The translations under genes and the position numbers were made by a program. 54,540 bases of DNA from Bradyrhizobium lablabi (GTDB lineage: Bacteria > Pseudomonadota > Alphaproteobacteria > Rhizobiales > Xanthobacteraceae), in NCBI RefSeq assembly GCF_001440475.1, contig NZ_LLYB01000060.1, positions 202,283 to 256,822 of the forward strand, written 5' to 3'. Shown one piece after another: positions 1 to 9,826 of the stretch. A model generated the notes under the pieces. The model was not told where the DNA came from. It did no database searches and saw only the letters and a list, made by a program, of their open reading frames with translations. Numbering within the stretch: position 1 is the stretch's first letter; each line of letters starts with the position of its first letter.

Positions 1-14
1 CAAGTGCATACCAC

Positions 15-413
15 ATGATTTCAGATTGTCTCTTCGTCTACGGCACGCTGATGCGCGGTTTCGACCATCCGATGGCGCAGCTCCTGTCGCGCAGCGCGGA
101 TTTCTTGGGCACCGCCACCTGCCGCGGCCGGCTCTATCGCATCAAGCATTATCCGGGGCTGGTGCTGTCGGACGATCCTGCCGACATCGTGTTCGGCGAA
201 TTGTACCGCCTGCGCGACCGCGATGCCTTGCTCGGCGAACTCGACATGTATGAAGCCTGCGGCGAGGGCTTTCCGGAGCCGACCGAATACATCCGCCGCA
301 TGCTGCCGCTGTCGCTCGAAGACGGCGCCGCGGGTGAGGCATGGACCTACATCTACAACTGGCCCGTCACCGGCCTGCCGCTGATCGCCTCGGGGAAGTT
401 TCTGGGGGATTAG
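15..413 (+). CDS. gamma-glutamylcyclotransferase (GGCT/AIG2-like) family protein
   Basis: A 132-residue protein of the small GGCT/AIG2 fold. It opens with the diagnostic FVYGTLM stretch near residue 7, which forms the substrate-binding loop. A GELYRL segment and an acidic LDMYEACGEGF stretch around residues 76-86 supply the usual catalytic Glu region. Family members cyclise gamma-glutamyl compounds or act on gamma-glutamylamines; the substrate cannot be read from sequence. The length is normal for a complete single-domain member, and no signal peptide or membrane segment is seen. The ATG lies 14 bases from the window edge, so its promoter is outside view. It is followed by a dispersed inverted repeat, not by a co-directional gene, so it probably ends its transcription unit. 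Confidence 0.85.
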   Translation: MISDCLFVYGTLMRGFDHPMAQLLSRSADFLGTATCRGRLYRIKHYPGLVLSDDPADIVFGELYRLRDRDALLGELDMYEACGEGFPEPTEYIRRMLPLSLEDGAAGEAWTYIYNWPVTGLPLIASGKFLGD

Positions 414-438
414 TTCTACTGTGTCACACCCGTTCAAA

Positions 439-565
439 CCCTCATCCTGAGGAGCCCGCAAAAGCGGGCGTCTCGAAGGATGTAGGCCACAGGCGGGGCC
501 TCACGGTTCTCCGAGCGATGCGAAGCATCGTCCGGAGACGCGCTTCGCGCTCCTCACCATGAGGG
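439..565. repeat. dispersed inverted repeat (CCCTCATCCTGAGGAG type)
   Basis: About 127 bp with complementary ends: CCCTCATCCTGAGGAGC on the left and GCTCCTCACCATGAGGG on the right. Internal short palindromes occur (CCCGCAAAAGCGGG; CGATGCGAAGCATCG). It fills the space between the convergent GGCT-like and chlorite dismutase genes. The layout is that of a REP/BIME-like element and the motif is one I recall as frequent between Bradyrhizobium genes; copy number cannot be established from this window. Confidence 0.7.
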
Positions 566-583
566 ACTTATGACGCAGTAGGA

Positions 584-1150
584 TCAACCCGCATCCAGCC
601 GTTCGCGCTCCATCCTGATATCGATCTCGCGATCGACATATTTCCATTCCTCGGTGGCGCGCAGGGTGCGGACCAGTTCCTCGAATTGGTCCGCATGCGC
701 CGGGGCGTATTCGAACCAGGTCAGGAAGTCGAAGGGCTCGTCGAGATCGCGGCTGTGAAAGAGCTGGCGGGCGATATCAGGCAGGTATTTCAGGCTGCCT
801 GCGATGTGTCGGGATTTGTCCTCAAAAATCTGCCGCCGCTCCTCCTGCGTCAGCTCCCACCACGCCGCCGATTTCTTGATCGGGATCAGCGCGGCATAGG
901 TCGCCTCGGGGCGGCCGATCTCGGCCCGCACGGCATCGAGCTCTGTCTTCTCGGCACGCTCGGTATAGCGCAGATGGCTGGCGACGCCGGCGAGCCGCCA
1001 GGCGGTCGGCGAGGGCATGATCGGCAGCGTGATCGAAAGCGAATGCACGACGGACACCGAAGGCGTCGGCGCCAACGACGCTCCCTTGACGGATGCGAAC
1101 CGCGTCACCCGCCACGCCCCGCTCCTGCCGCCCCGGAAGATCGTGAACAT
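584..1150 (-). CDS. cld: chlorite dismutase, small (dimeric-type) lineage
   Basis: A 188-residue heme enzyme of the Cld/EfeB superfamily, about the size of the short dimeric Cld from Nitrobacter. Known members split chlorite to chloride and O2. The key signature is SRHIAGSLKYLPDIAR: His115 fits the proximal heme ligand and Arg128, exactly 13 residues later, fits the distal Arg that separates true Cld from the Gln-bearing coproheme decarboxylases (HemQ). The run EPFDFLTWFEYAPAH that follows is also typical. I chose the ATG at 1150 because the family starts with a short MFTIFRGG-like strand; an upstream in-frame start at 1204 would add 18 unrelated residues. It is transcribed divergently from dnaG. 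No perchlorate or chlorate reductase genes are nearby, so a detoxification role is inference. Confidence 0.9.
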   Translation of the reverse strand: MFTIFRGGRSGAWRVTRFASVKGASLAPTPSVSVVHSLSITLPIMPSPTAWRLAGVASHLRYTERAEKTELDAVRAEIGRPEATYAALIPIKKSAAWWELTQEERRQIFEDKSRHIAGSLKYLPDIARQLFHSRDLDEPFDFLTWFEYAPAHADQFEELVRTLRATEEWKYVDREIDIRMERERLDAG

Positions 1151-1402
1151 GAACGGGATGGAAGCGCGGAACGGGCAGGGATTCAAGCCGACTCGGCCCC
1201 ACATTCGCCGTCATGTCCGGACCGGACCCGGGCATCCACGTCTTTCTTAATTCTGGCAGGCCATGACGGCGAGGGACTGTGCCCACTTCCGTCCTGTGAA
1301 TAGCGGCGAGAAGCCTGATAAACATCGCTTTCGGGGCCCGCCTCCCTATATCCATGCTCGATTGGCAATCGCCCAGGAATGGCCCAGGCAAAAGCTTAAC
1401 TT

Positions 1403-3403
1403 ATGCGCTTCACCCCCCAATTCCTCGAAGAGCTGCGCGCCCGGCTACCGGTTTCGGAAGTCGTGGGCCGGCGCGTGAAGCTGAAGAAGGCGGGAAGGGA
1501 GTTCAAGGGGCTGTCGCCGTTCCAGCAGGAGAAGACGCCCTCGTTCACGGTCAACGACCAGAAGCAGTTTTACCACGACTTCTCGACCGGCAAGCACGGC
1601 AACATCTTCGACTTCGTCATGGAGACGGAAGGCGTTTCCTTCCCCGAGGCCGTCGAACGCCTCGCTTCCATGGCCGGCCTGCCCCTGCCGGCGGCGACCC
1701 CGGACGCCGCGCGTCATGAGCAGCGCCGCAAGACGTTGCACGACGTGATGGAACTCGCAGCCAAATTCTTTGCCGATACGCTCGCCTCCCGCAACGGCGC
1801 CAAGGCCCGCGGCTATCTCGGCGACCGCGCCATTACGCCGGGGACGCAACTGCAATTCCGCCTGGGTTACGCGCCGGCGGATCGCTTTGCGCTGAAGGAG
1901 CATCTGGGCGCGCAGGGCATTTCCACCGAGGACATGGTGGAAGCCGGGCTCTTGGTCGGCGGTGACGACATCCCCGTTCCCTACGATCGCTTCCGCGACC
2001 GAGTGATGTTTCCGATCACCGATGCCAGAGGCCGCGTCATCGCCTTCGGCGGCCGCGCGCTGGAGAAGGACGTTCCGGCAAAATACCTGAACTCGCCGGA
2101 GACACCGCTCTTCCACAAGGGCGACAATCTCTACAACCTCGCTACCGCGCGGCAGGCAACCCATAACGGCGCGCCGCTGATCGTGGTTGAAGGCTATGTC
2201 GACGTCATCGCCATGGTCACTGCGGGTTTCGGCGGCGCCGTCGCCCCGCTCGGCACCGCCTTGACCGAAAACCAGCTCGCGTTGTTGTGGCGGATGGCGG
2301 ACGAGCCGATCCTCTGCTTCGACGGCGACCGCGCGGGGCAGAAGGCCGCCTACCGCGCCGCCGACCTCGCAATGCCCAATCTCGCCCCCGGCAAGAGCCT
2401 GCGCTTTGCGCTACTCCCCGAGGGGCAGGACCCTGACGATCTCGCCCGCACCGGCGGACGTGTTGCGATCGAAGAGGTGATTTCTGCGGCGCGCCCGCTC
2501 GCCGACATGATTTGGTCGCGCGAGATCGAGGGCGGGACGTTCGCGACGCCGGAACGGCGCGCCGCGCTGGAAGCGCGCATCAACGAACTCAGTAACGGCA
2601 TCCGCGACGAGGTCGTGCGCCGCTACTATCGCCAGGATCTCGCCGAGCGCCTGCAGCGCACCTTCGCCCCGCAGGGCGGGGGCGGCGGCTACGGAAGGGG
2701 TAATTTCCGGTCCGGCCGCAGCGAATCACCCCGCGCGTTTGCCCCGCGCGGAGCGGCTCCGGCCGGCCGATTCGCCCCCCGCGGCGGCCGCCCCGGGGCA
2801 GCCCCGGGGATCGCGCCCGGCCCCTACCAGGCGGCCAGCCCCCAGTTGGCGACCAGCCCGATCATGCGGGGACAGCGCAGCGCGATGTCCCGCCGCGAGG
2901 CCCTGATCCTGCAATCCCTGATTAACCACCCCTGGCTGTTGCACGATCATCTGGAGGAGGTGGCCGCCCTGGAACTGGCCCATCCCGAGGCCAACAAGCT
3001 CCGCGCCGGTATTATCGCAGCCTTTGCCAACGACCATCACCATTCTCCTGACGTCGAGGAGCAGGCCGAGAAAATGCGCGCCGATCTCGATGCGCGTGGA
3101 TTAAGCGAGGTTCTTCAACGGGTTGAGCGGGCGATCACGACCGCGGCGGTGTGGGCCGCAAGGCCCGGCGCGGCTCGCGAAGATGTTTTGGCAACCTGGC
3201 AGCAACTGGTTGTCTTGCATCAGAAAACACATGCCCTACTTAGGGAGAAGAAAGATGCCGAATTGGCACTGGCTGAGGAGACCAGCGAGGCCAATCTGGC
3301 ATGGCTGAAGGACGTCAGCGCCCGGCTGGACTCCCTCGACGGCACCGAGGCCCTGATCGAGGGTTTTGGGGAGCTTTCGGGCCGGTTCCGTAAAAGCGTT
3401 TGA
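1403..3403 (+). CDS. dnaG: DNA primase
   Basis: A 666-residue replicative primase that makes RNA primers at the replication fork. The order is an N-terminal CHC2-like zinc-finger region (residues about 36-70), an RNA polymerase core with a TOPRIM fold (VVEGYVDVIAM about 257-268 and CFDGDRAGQKA about 306-316), a Gly/Arg/Pro-rich linker (about 425-490), and a helical C-terminal DnaB-binding domain. Oddly, all four zinc ligands of the finger are replaced: the CPFH and HCFGCG motifs of E. coli appear here as SPFQ (38-41) and HDFSTG (58-63). The surrounding fold residues (EKTPSFTV, QFYH, HGN) are kept. The ATG at 1403 gives the usual short N-terminus. It lies upstream of rpoD in the conserved dnaG-rpoD order, with a 341-bp gap that suggests a separate rpoD promoter. 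Confidence 0.97.
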   Translation: MRFTPQFLEELRARLPVSEVVGRRVKLKKAGREFKGLSPFQQEKTPSFTVNDQKQFYHDFSTGKHGNIFDFVMETEGVSFPEAVERLASMAGLPLPAATPDAARHEQRRKTLHDVMELAAKFFADTLASRNGAKARGYLGDRAITPGTQLQFRLGYAPADRFALKEHLGAQGISTEDMVEAGLLVGGDDIPVPYDRFRDRVMFPITDARGRVIAFGGRALEKDVPAKYLNSPETPLFHKGDNLYNLATARQATHNGAPLIVVEGYVDVIAMVTAGFGGAVAPLGTALTENQLALLWRMADEPILCFDGDRAGQKAAYRAADLAMPNLAPGKSLRFALLPEGQDPDDLARTGGRVAIEEVISAARPLADMIWSREIEGGTFATPERRAALEARINELSNGIRDEVVRRYYRQDLAERLQRTFAPQGGGGGYGRGNFRSGRSESPRAFAPRGAAPAGRFAPRGGRPGAAPGIAPGPYQAASPQLATSPIMRGQRSAMSRREALILQSLINHPWLLHDHLEEVAALELAHPEANKLRAGIIAAFANDHHHSPDVEEQAEKMRADLDARGLSEVLQRVERAITTAAVWAARPGAAREDVLATWQQLVVLHQKTHALLREKKDAELALAEETSEANLAWLKDVSARLDSLDGTEALIEGFGELSGRFRKSV

Positions 3404-3744
3404 CGTTTAAAAAATGATGCGGACTGCCTCGGCCTGGCCCGCGAAAAGACTCGCCAAATCCATGATTTGGCGGCAAAAACAGGGTTAAGCGAAGCTTAAG
3501 GGCCTTCGGGCTACGAAAGACAGAAACCGACGAATTGGAATTCGGGGTGGCGACGGTCTGCGCCGCCCTTTGCGCGTCGTAACCATGGTGCGGAAAAGCG
3601 GGTGCCGCTTTGCTCTCGTCATGCGAAGGCGAATGAACAGAACGAAGTGACGATCGCACGACGTCACCTCGAACGAATGAGTGAACAAACTTGCGGGCCG
3701 GTGCGACGCACGCCCGCATGAAGCGCGTTTCGGGAGCTTGATGA
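3404..3744 (+). other. dnaG-rpoD intergenic region
   Basis: A 341-bp stretch without a convincing gene. It holds a short palindrome (TTAAGC-GAA-GCTTAA, 3484-3498) followed by another A/T-richer stretch, and is the likely site of the rpoD promoter(s). I could not single out a promoter with confidence. Confidence 0.4.
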
Positions 3745-5853
<2,109 letters not shown>

Positions 5854-5877
5854 CTTGCGGGATGTCCATCCAAAAAG

Positions 5878-5911
5878 AAACGGCGGGCCGAGGCCCGCCG
5901 TTTTTGTTTTA
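5878..5911 (+). terminator. rho-independent terminator of rpoD
   Basis: A perfect 8-bp stem, CGGCGGGC / GCCCGCCG, closed by a CGAG loop (5881-5900), with AAA before it and a T-rich tail (TTTTTGTTTT) after it. It sits 25 bases past the rpoD stop. Confidence 0.92.
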
Positions 5912-5927
5912 AGTTCCGCTCTCGCTC

Positions 5928-6012
5928 CGTCATTGCGAGCGGAGCGAAGCAATCCATCGCGCCGCAAGCGGAGGCATGGATTGCTTCGTCGCTATCGCTC
6001 CTCGCAATGACG
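5928..6012. repeat. REP-like inverted repeat (CGTCATTGCGAG type)
   Basis: Terminal inverted repeats CGTCATTGCGAG (5928-5939) and CTCGCAATGACG (6001-6012) are perfect complements, with an inner complementary pair GAAGCAATCCAT / ATGGATTGCTTC. A second copy of the same family lies at 20352-20430. It sits between the rpoD terminator and the convergent small gene. Confidence 0.85.
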
Positions 6013-6028
6013 CGGATGGGCTGACGCC

Positions 6029-6265
6029 CTACTTCTTCTTCGCGCCCACCCGGCTGATGCTCTTGATCTCGAGCTGCGGCCGGCCGGATTTCTCGGCGAT
6101 CTCGCGATCCTGCTCCATGATGTAGGTGCGCGCCGGTTCGTCACCGTCGAGCCCGCCGAGCAGTTCGGCAGGCACGCGGCGGTTGGAGCGCTGGGAGTCG
6201 TCTTCATAAACGACGTTGAAAAAGGCGAATTCGCCTTTGGGATTGGTTCCGGGTTTTTTGGCCAT
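6029..6265 (-). CDS. small conserved-type hypothetical protein, 78 aa
   Basis: A basic-acidic mixed 78-residue soluble protein beginning MAKKPGTNPKGEFAFFNVVYED and ending in AKKK. I chose the ATG at 6265 because it gives the basic MAKKPG start; an upstream start at 6301 only adds 12 residues of low-complexity sequence. It contains no membrane segment and no motif I recognise. The central stretch (VPAELLGGLDGDEPARTYIMEQDREIAEKSG) has the look of a folded helical protein with sensible codon use. I believe similar short proteins exist in related genomes but cannot assign a role. Confidence 0.65.
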   Translation of the reverse strand: MAKKPGTNPKGEFAFFNVVYEDDSQRSNRRVPAELLGGLDGDEPARTYIMEQDREIAEKSGRPQLEIKSISRVGAKKK

Positions 6266-6427
6266 GGGCGGCCTTGTCCTCGATAGGATCGCCGCTGTCA
6301 AAGTAAATCACACGCGCCTCGCGCTGAGCTACCCTGCGCGAAGCGGGCGGACACAGCTCTTGCGAAGCGGAGCCACGCACGGGGCGTCTCGACGCGGAGC
6401 CGGCGGGCGACTACGCTTCGCACCGCC

Positions 6428-6808
6428 ATGCCCGCTCGTCATCTCACCGTCTGGTACAACACGCGCTGCCCGGTCTGCGACGCCGGCATCGACTGGCAGC
6501 GCAACAAGCTGCTGGCGGCCGTCCGCGCCGGCGCCATCTCCTTCAAGGACATCAACGAGCAGACCGACGCGCTGGCATCCTACGGCGCGTCGCTCGACGA
6601 CGTGCGCCGCCGCCTGCATGCGACGGATGAGACCGGCCGCCTGATCGTCGGCGCCGATGTCGCGATCGCGATCGGGCAGATAACGCCGGGCGAAGGCTGG
6701 TTGGCTGCGCTCGTCGGCAATCGCCTCATGCTGCCGCTGACGCGGTTTGCCTATGACAGGTTTGCCGACGTGCTGTTCGCCTGGAACAGGCGGAAGGGGC
6801 GGTGGTGA
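6428..6808 (+). CDS. DCC-family thiol-disulfide oxidoreductase-like protein (DUF393)
   Basis: A 126-residue DCC-family (DUF393) protein. It starts with a beta strand followed by YNTRCPVCDAGIDW (about residues 10-23), where CPVC is the redox-type CxxC of this thioredoxin-like family. The GRLIVGADVAIAI stretch near residue 75 and the hydrophobic Leu-rich C-terminus are also typical. These proteins are presumed redox or membrane-associated factors without an established substrate. The stop codon overlaps the start of the MFS exporter gene (TGATG, 6806-6810), so the two are probably translationally coupled. Confidence 0.8.
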   Translation: MPARHLTVWYNTRCPVCDAGIDWQRNKLLAAVRAGAISFKDINEQTDALASYGASLDDVRRRLHATDETGRLIVGADVAIAIGQITPGEGWLAALVGNRLMLPLTRFAYDRFADVLFAWNRRKGRW

Positions 6809-8154
6809 TGCCGGCAGCCTCCGACACGAAGGGCGATCTCACATCGGTGCTGACAGCCTGCTGCCTGGCCATGCTGGCGGTGGGCGACAACAGCACGGCG
6901 ATCATGGCGGCGCTCCCGGACATGAAAGCCAGCCTGCACCTTGGTCCGGCGGAGGTCGAATGGGTGGTCAACGCCTATCTCCTGACCGCCGCGGTCTTCA
7001 TCGTCGTCGGTGGCGACGCGGCGGACCAGCTCGGGGCGCGACGGTCGTCGGTCGCCGGCATCGCCCTGTTCGCTCTTGCTTCTCTGCTTATAGCGCTTGC
7101 GCCGTCGGGCTTCGTGGTGGTCGGCGCGCGGGCGCTGCAGGGGCTCGGGGCCGCGTTTGCGGTAGCCGGTACGCTCGCGGCGGTGTCCGAAGCCGCGCCC
7201 GATTCAAGACGGGCGGAGGCGATCGGCGCCTGGACCGGTTTTCTGATGCTCGGCTTCAGCATCGGCCCGCTCGTCGGCGGGGCCGTGACGCATTACGCCG
7301 GTTGGCGCTTCATCTTCTGGCTGAACGTTATTGCCATGGTGCCGGCCGCGCTGATGCTGTCGCGGCATCCCGGCGCGGGCGGCCGGCGCGCGATGTCGAT
7401 GGACTGGGCGGGGCTTGGCATTCTCGCCGTCTTCATGGTGACGCTGATATCGGGATTGCAGGCGCTGGCGCATGTCCGCGTCGATCCGCTCGCCGCCATC
7501 GTCCCGCTCGCGCTGGCCGTGATCGCATTCATCGCATTGCTCCGGACGGAGACACGGCGCCCTCAGCCGCTGGTTGATTTCGCCCTGTTCGCGAACCGCA
7601 ATTTCGCGATCGCCGCTGGCCTGTTGTTTCTCGTGATGTTCGACATCATGACGCTGCTGCTCTACTACAACCTCTTTGCGCAATCTGCCGATGGGCTGGG
7701 CATGTCCGCCATCGCGGCCGGCCTTTCCCTGCTGCCGCTCTCGATTGCGCTGTTTGCGTTTGCGCGCGCGGCTCCCTCCATCGGAATGAGTATCGGCGTG
7801 CGGCGCATGCTGACCGGCGGATCGCTGCTGCTTGCGCTCGGCTGCGCCATCATCTTTCTATCGTTCCAGATCGAAGCGAGGTTCGCCGTTCTGATGCCGA
7901 GCCTGTTTGTCGCCGGTGTTGGAATCGCGCTCATCTACGCCTCTGCGCCGCGGCTCGGGCTTGCGACGCTGCCGCAACTGCAGGCGGGGAAGGGGTCGGG
8001 GATGCTCAATTCGTGCAGCTTTCTCGGCGGCACCGTCGGGGTGACCTTCGGCGGCATCGTATTCGCGTTCGCCGGATTCCCTGGCGTGCTCGTGCTGCTG
8101 GGAGTTTCGGCGCTGGCAAGCGCTGCGCTCTGCCTTCGGCTGAAGGCGGAATGA
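6808..8154 (+). CDS. MFS transporter, DHA2-like (drug:H+ antiporter type)
   Basis: A 448-residue integral membrane protein of the major facilitator superfamily. About 14 hydrophobic segments can be followed, which suits the DHA2 drug-exporter branch. The motifs are a first-helix stretch with DNSTAIMAALPDM, then VEWVVNAYLLTAAVFIV (TM2) and the basic DQLGARR loop that stands for motif A. FSIGPLVGGAVTHYAGWRFIFWLNV corresponds to motif C and the GWR-IFWLN signature of DHA2 proteins. The ATG at 6808 overlaps the upstream stop codon; a GTG at 6802 would add only two residues. The substrate cannot be predicted. No local TetR- or MarR-type regulator accompanies it. Confidence 0.85.
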   Translation: MPAASDTKGDLTSVLTACCLAMLAVGDNSTAIMAALPDMKASLHLGPAEVEWVVNAYLLTAAVFIVVGGDAADQLGARRSSVAGIALFALASLLIALAPSGFVVVGARALQGLGAAFAVAGTLAAVSEAAPDSRRAEAIGAWTGFLMLGFSIGPLVGGAVTHYAGWRFIFWLNVIAMVPAALMLSRHPGAGGRRAMSMDWAGLGILAVFMVTLISGLQALAHVRVDPLAAIVPLALAVIAFIALLRTETRRPQPLVDFALFANRNFAIAAGLLFLVMFDIMTLLLYYNLFAQSADGLGMSAIAAGLSLLPLSIALFAFARAAPSIGMSIGVRRMLTGGSLLLALGCAIIFLSFQIEARFAVLMPSLFVAGVGIALIYASAPRLGLATLPQLQAGKGSGMLNSCSFLGGTVGVTFGGIVFAFAGFPGVLVLLGVSALASAALCLRLKAE

Positions 8155-8229
8155 ATCTGCGCTTTATCTGAGGGAAATCTGCAAATCTCCGCCCAGCTTT
8201 GATCGCGGTCATCAGCCACGCTCCGCGGC

Positions 8230-9201
8230 GTGCATCACCTCCCCAACCCAAGCGCCGCCGCCATCTGGCCACCGCTTCGCCGTTTCATCGCGGGCGAACA
8301 CCGGCTCGGCCGCTTCATGGCGCGCCGCCGTTCGACATCCGCATGTTACGAATTCTTCCGCTTCGGCGTGAAGCAGGCCTGGGCCTGTCTGTTCGGCGGC
8401 ATCGCGGTGTTCCTGATGATCGCCACCTGGCGCTTCTATCCGCAGGACGCGCCGCTTGCGCGCTATGACTTCCTGTTTCTCTGCATGATCGCCGTCCAGA
8501 TCGCGCTGCTCGCCGGCCGGCTGGAAAGTCTGGAAGAAGCCAAGGTGATCCTGATCTATCACCTCGTCGGCACGGTGATGGAGCTGTTCAAGACCGAGGT
8601 CGGCTCCTGGATCTATCCGGAGCCGAACTTTTTCCGGATCGGCGGCGTGCCGCTGTTCTCCGGCTTCATGTATTCCTGCATCGGCAGTTATATCTGCCGC
8701 GCCTGGCGTCTGTTCGATTTCGAGTTCACCGCCCACCCGCGCCGCCTCGCGTTCGCCGCGCTCAGCGTCGCGATCTATGTCAACTTCTTCAGCCATCACT
8801 ACATGCTCGACCTGCGCTGGCTGCTGTTCGCTCTCGCCGGCTGGCTGCTGTTCCGCACCCGCGTCTATTTCAGGGTCTGGCACGAGCACCGTTCGATGCC
8901 GCTGTTGCTCGGGCTCGTACTGGTCACGCTGTTCATCTGGCTTTCGGAAAACATCGGCACGTTCACGAAGATCTGGATCTATCCATCGCAGCGGCACGGC
9001 TGGTCGATGGTATCCGTCGACAAGATCGGCTCCTGGTTTCTGCTGCTGATCATCAGCTACACGCTGGTGAGCCTGATCAACAAGCCGCGGGAGAGGCGAG
9101 TTCGAAGCGGGCGCTTGAGCGCGCGATCGGTGGCGAGCGCCGCCTGGCGGGGTCCTGTCACCGACAATTTATGTCGATTCAAGGCGTTAAAGCCAAAGTA
9201 G
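8230..9201 (+). CDS. DUF817 family integral membrane protein
   Basis: A 323-residue membrane protein recognisable as the DUF817 (COG3739) family. It has about seven or eight hydrophobic helices and characteristic polar loops: LVGTVMELFKTEVGSWIYPEPNFFRIGGVPLFSGFMYSCIGSYI in the centre, NFFSHHYMLDLRW after it, and KIWIYPSQRHGWSMVSVDKIGSWFLL near the C-terminus. The conserved His and Glu/Lys residues in these loops hint at an enzymatic or transport function, but none is established. The start is a GTG at 8230. An ATG at 8317 is an alternative that would remove 29 residues ahead of the first conserved helix. The last 35 residues after the final helix are not family-like. Confidence 0.82.
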   Translation: MHHLPNPSAAAIWPPLRRFIAGEHRLGRFMARRRSTSACYEFFRFGVKQAWACLFGGIAVFLMIATWRFYPQDAPLARYDFLFLCMIAVQIALLAGRLESLEEAKVILIYHLVGTVMELFKTEVGSWIYPEPNFFRIGGVPLFSGFMYSCIGSYICRAWRLFDFEFTAHPRRLAFAALSVAIYVNFFSHHYMLDLRWLLFALAGWLLFRTRVYFRVWHEHRSMPLLLGLVLVTLFIWLSENIGTFTKIWIYPSQRHGWSMVSVDKIGSWFLLLIISYTLVSLINKPRERRVRSGRLSARSVASAAWRGPVTDNLCRFKALKPK

Positions 9202-9446
9202 CTGGCCTCGATGGCGGCGTCTGAAAATGCAGCCAAGGCGGGCCTCTGTTGATCTAGATCAAGAAAGGATTCTCGCGTCGCTTTGTCCTCTGTGCAGGAC
9301 AGTGCTTCTTTTGCCGCGCTGGCAACTCGATTTCCGGTTCTGGTGCCACGCGGGTGTGCCATTCATGCCGCTTTATGTTTGCGAGCAGGGTAAGGCGGCT
9401 GTGGGACAGACAGGAGCAGCTGCTTTCGATCGAGCAGGAGGGCAAC

Positions 9447-9755
9447 ATGCCGCTTTCAATTTCGATGATCGCTTTAAGTTCTCAGCTCGTCGTTGCGGTA
9501 GCCGATCGGGTGCCGACGTTCGACATTAACCGAAGCTGCAAACTCGACGCTGCCGCCGCGACTGGCCTGACCCTTGATCAGTCGGTGAAGAGCTGCGTGG
9601 ACGATGAGAACAGGGCGCGGCAGGAGCTCACGAGCCAATGGTCCAGTTTTCCCGCCGCGGGCAAGGCGAACTGCATCCCCCAGGAGAGCATTGGAGGCAC
9701 GCCAAGTTACGTCAGCTTGCTGACGTGCCTGCAGATGGGGACGTGGGCTCGGTAG
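9447..9755 (+). CDS. small secreted Cys-containing hypothetical protein, 102 aa
   Basis: A 102-residue protein with a hydrophobic N-terminus (MPLSISMIALSSQLVVAVADR) that looks like a short signal peptide, then PTFDINRSCKLDAA. Three further Cys residues follow (at SCVDDE, NCIPQE and TCLQM), so four Cys could form two disulfides in the periplasm. I placed the start at 9447 because AGGAGG lies five bases before this ATG; a longer frame from 9354 would destroy the signal sequence. I do not recognise a named domain. Flanking genes give no functional clue. Confidence 0.7.
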   Translation: MPLSISMIALSSQLVVAVADRVPTFDINRSCKLDAAAATGLTLDQSVKSCVDDENRARQELTSQWSSFPAAGKANCIPQESIGGTPSYVSLLTCLQMGTWAR

Positions 9756-9826
9756 TTGCGGCCGGCAGGGAAGCCGTGCAGGGGGACGCGCAATGACGCC
9801 GGCCCGAGACGCTGTTCGGGAAAAAT

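Noticed and set aside
8230..8316. Separate small leader gene before the DUF817 protein
   Set aside because: The frame is continuous with the membrane protein and has no stop or own ribosome site.
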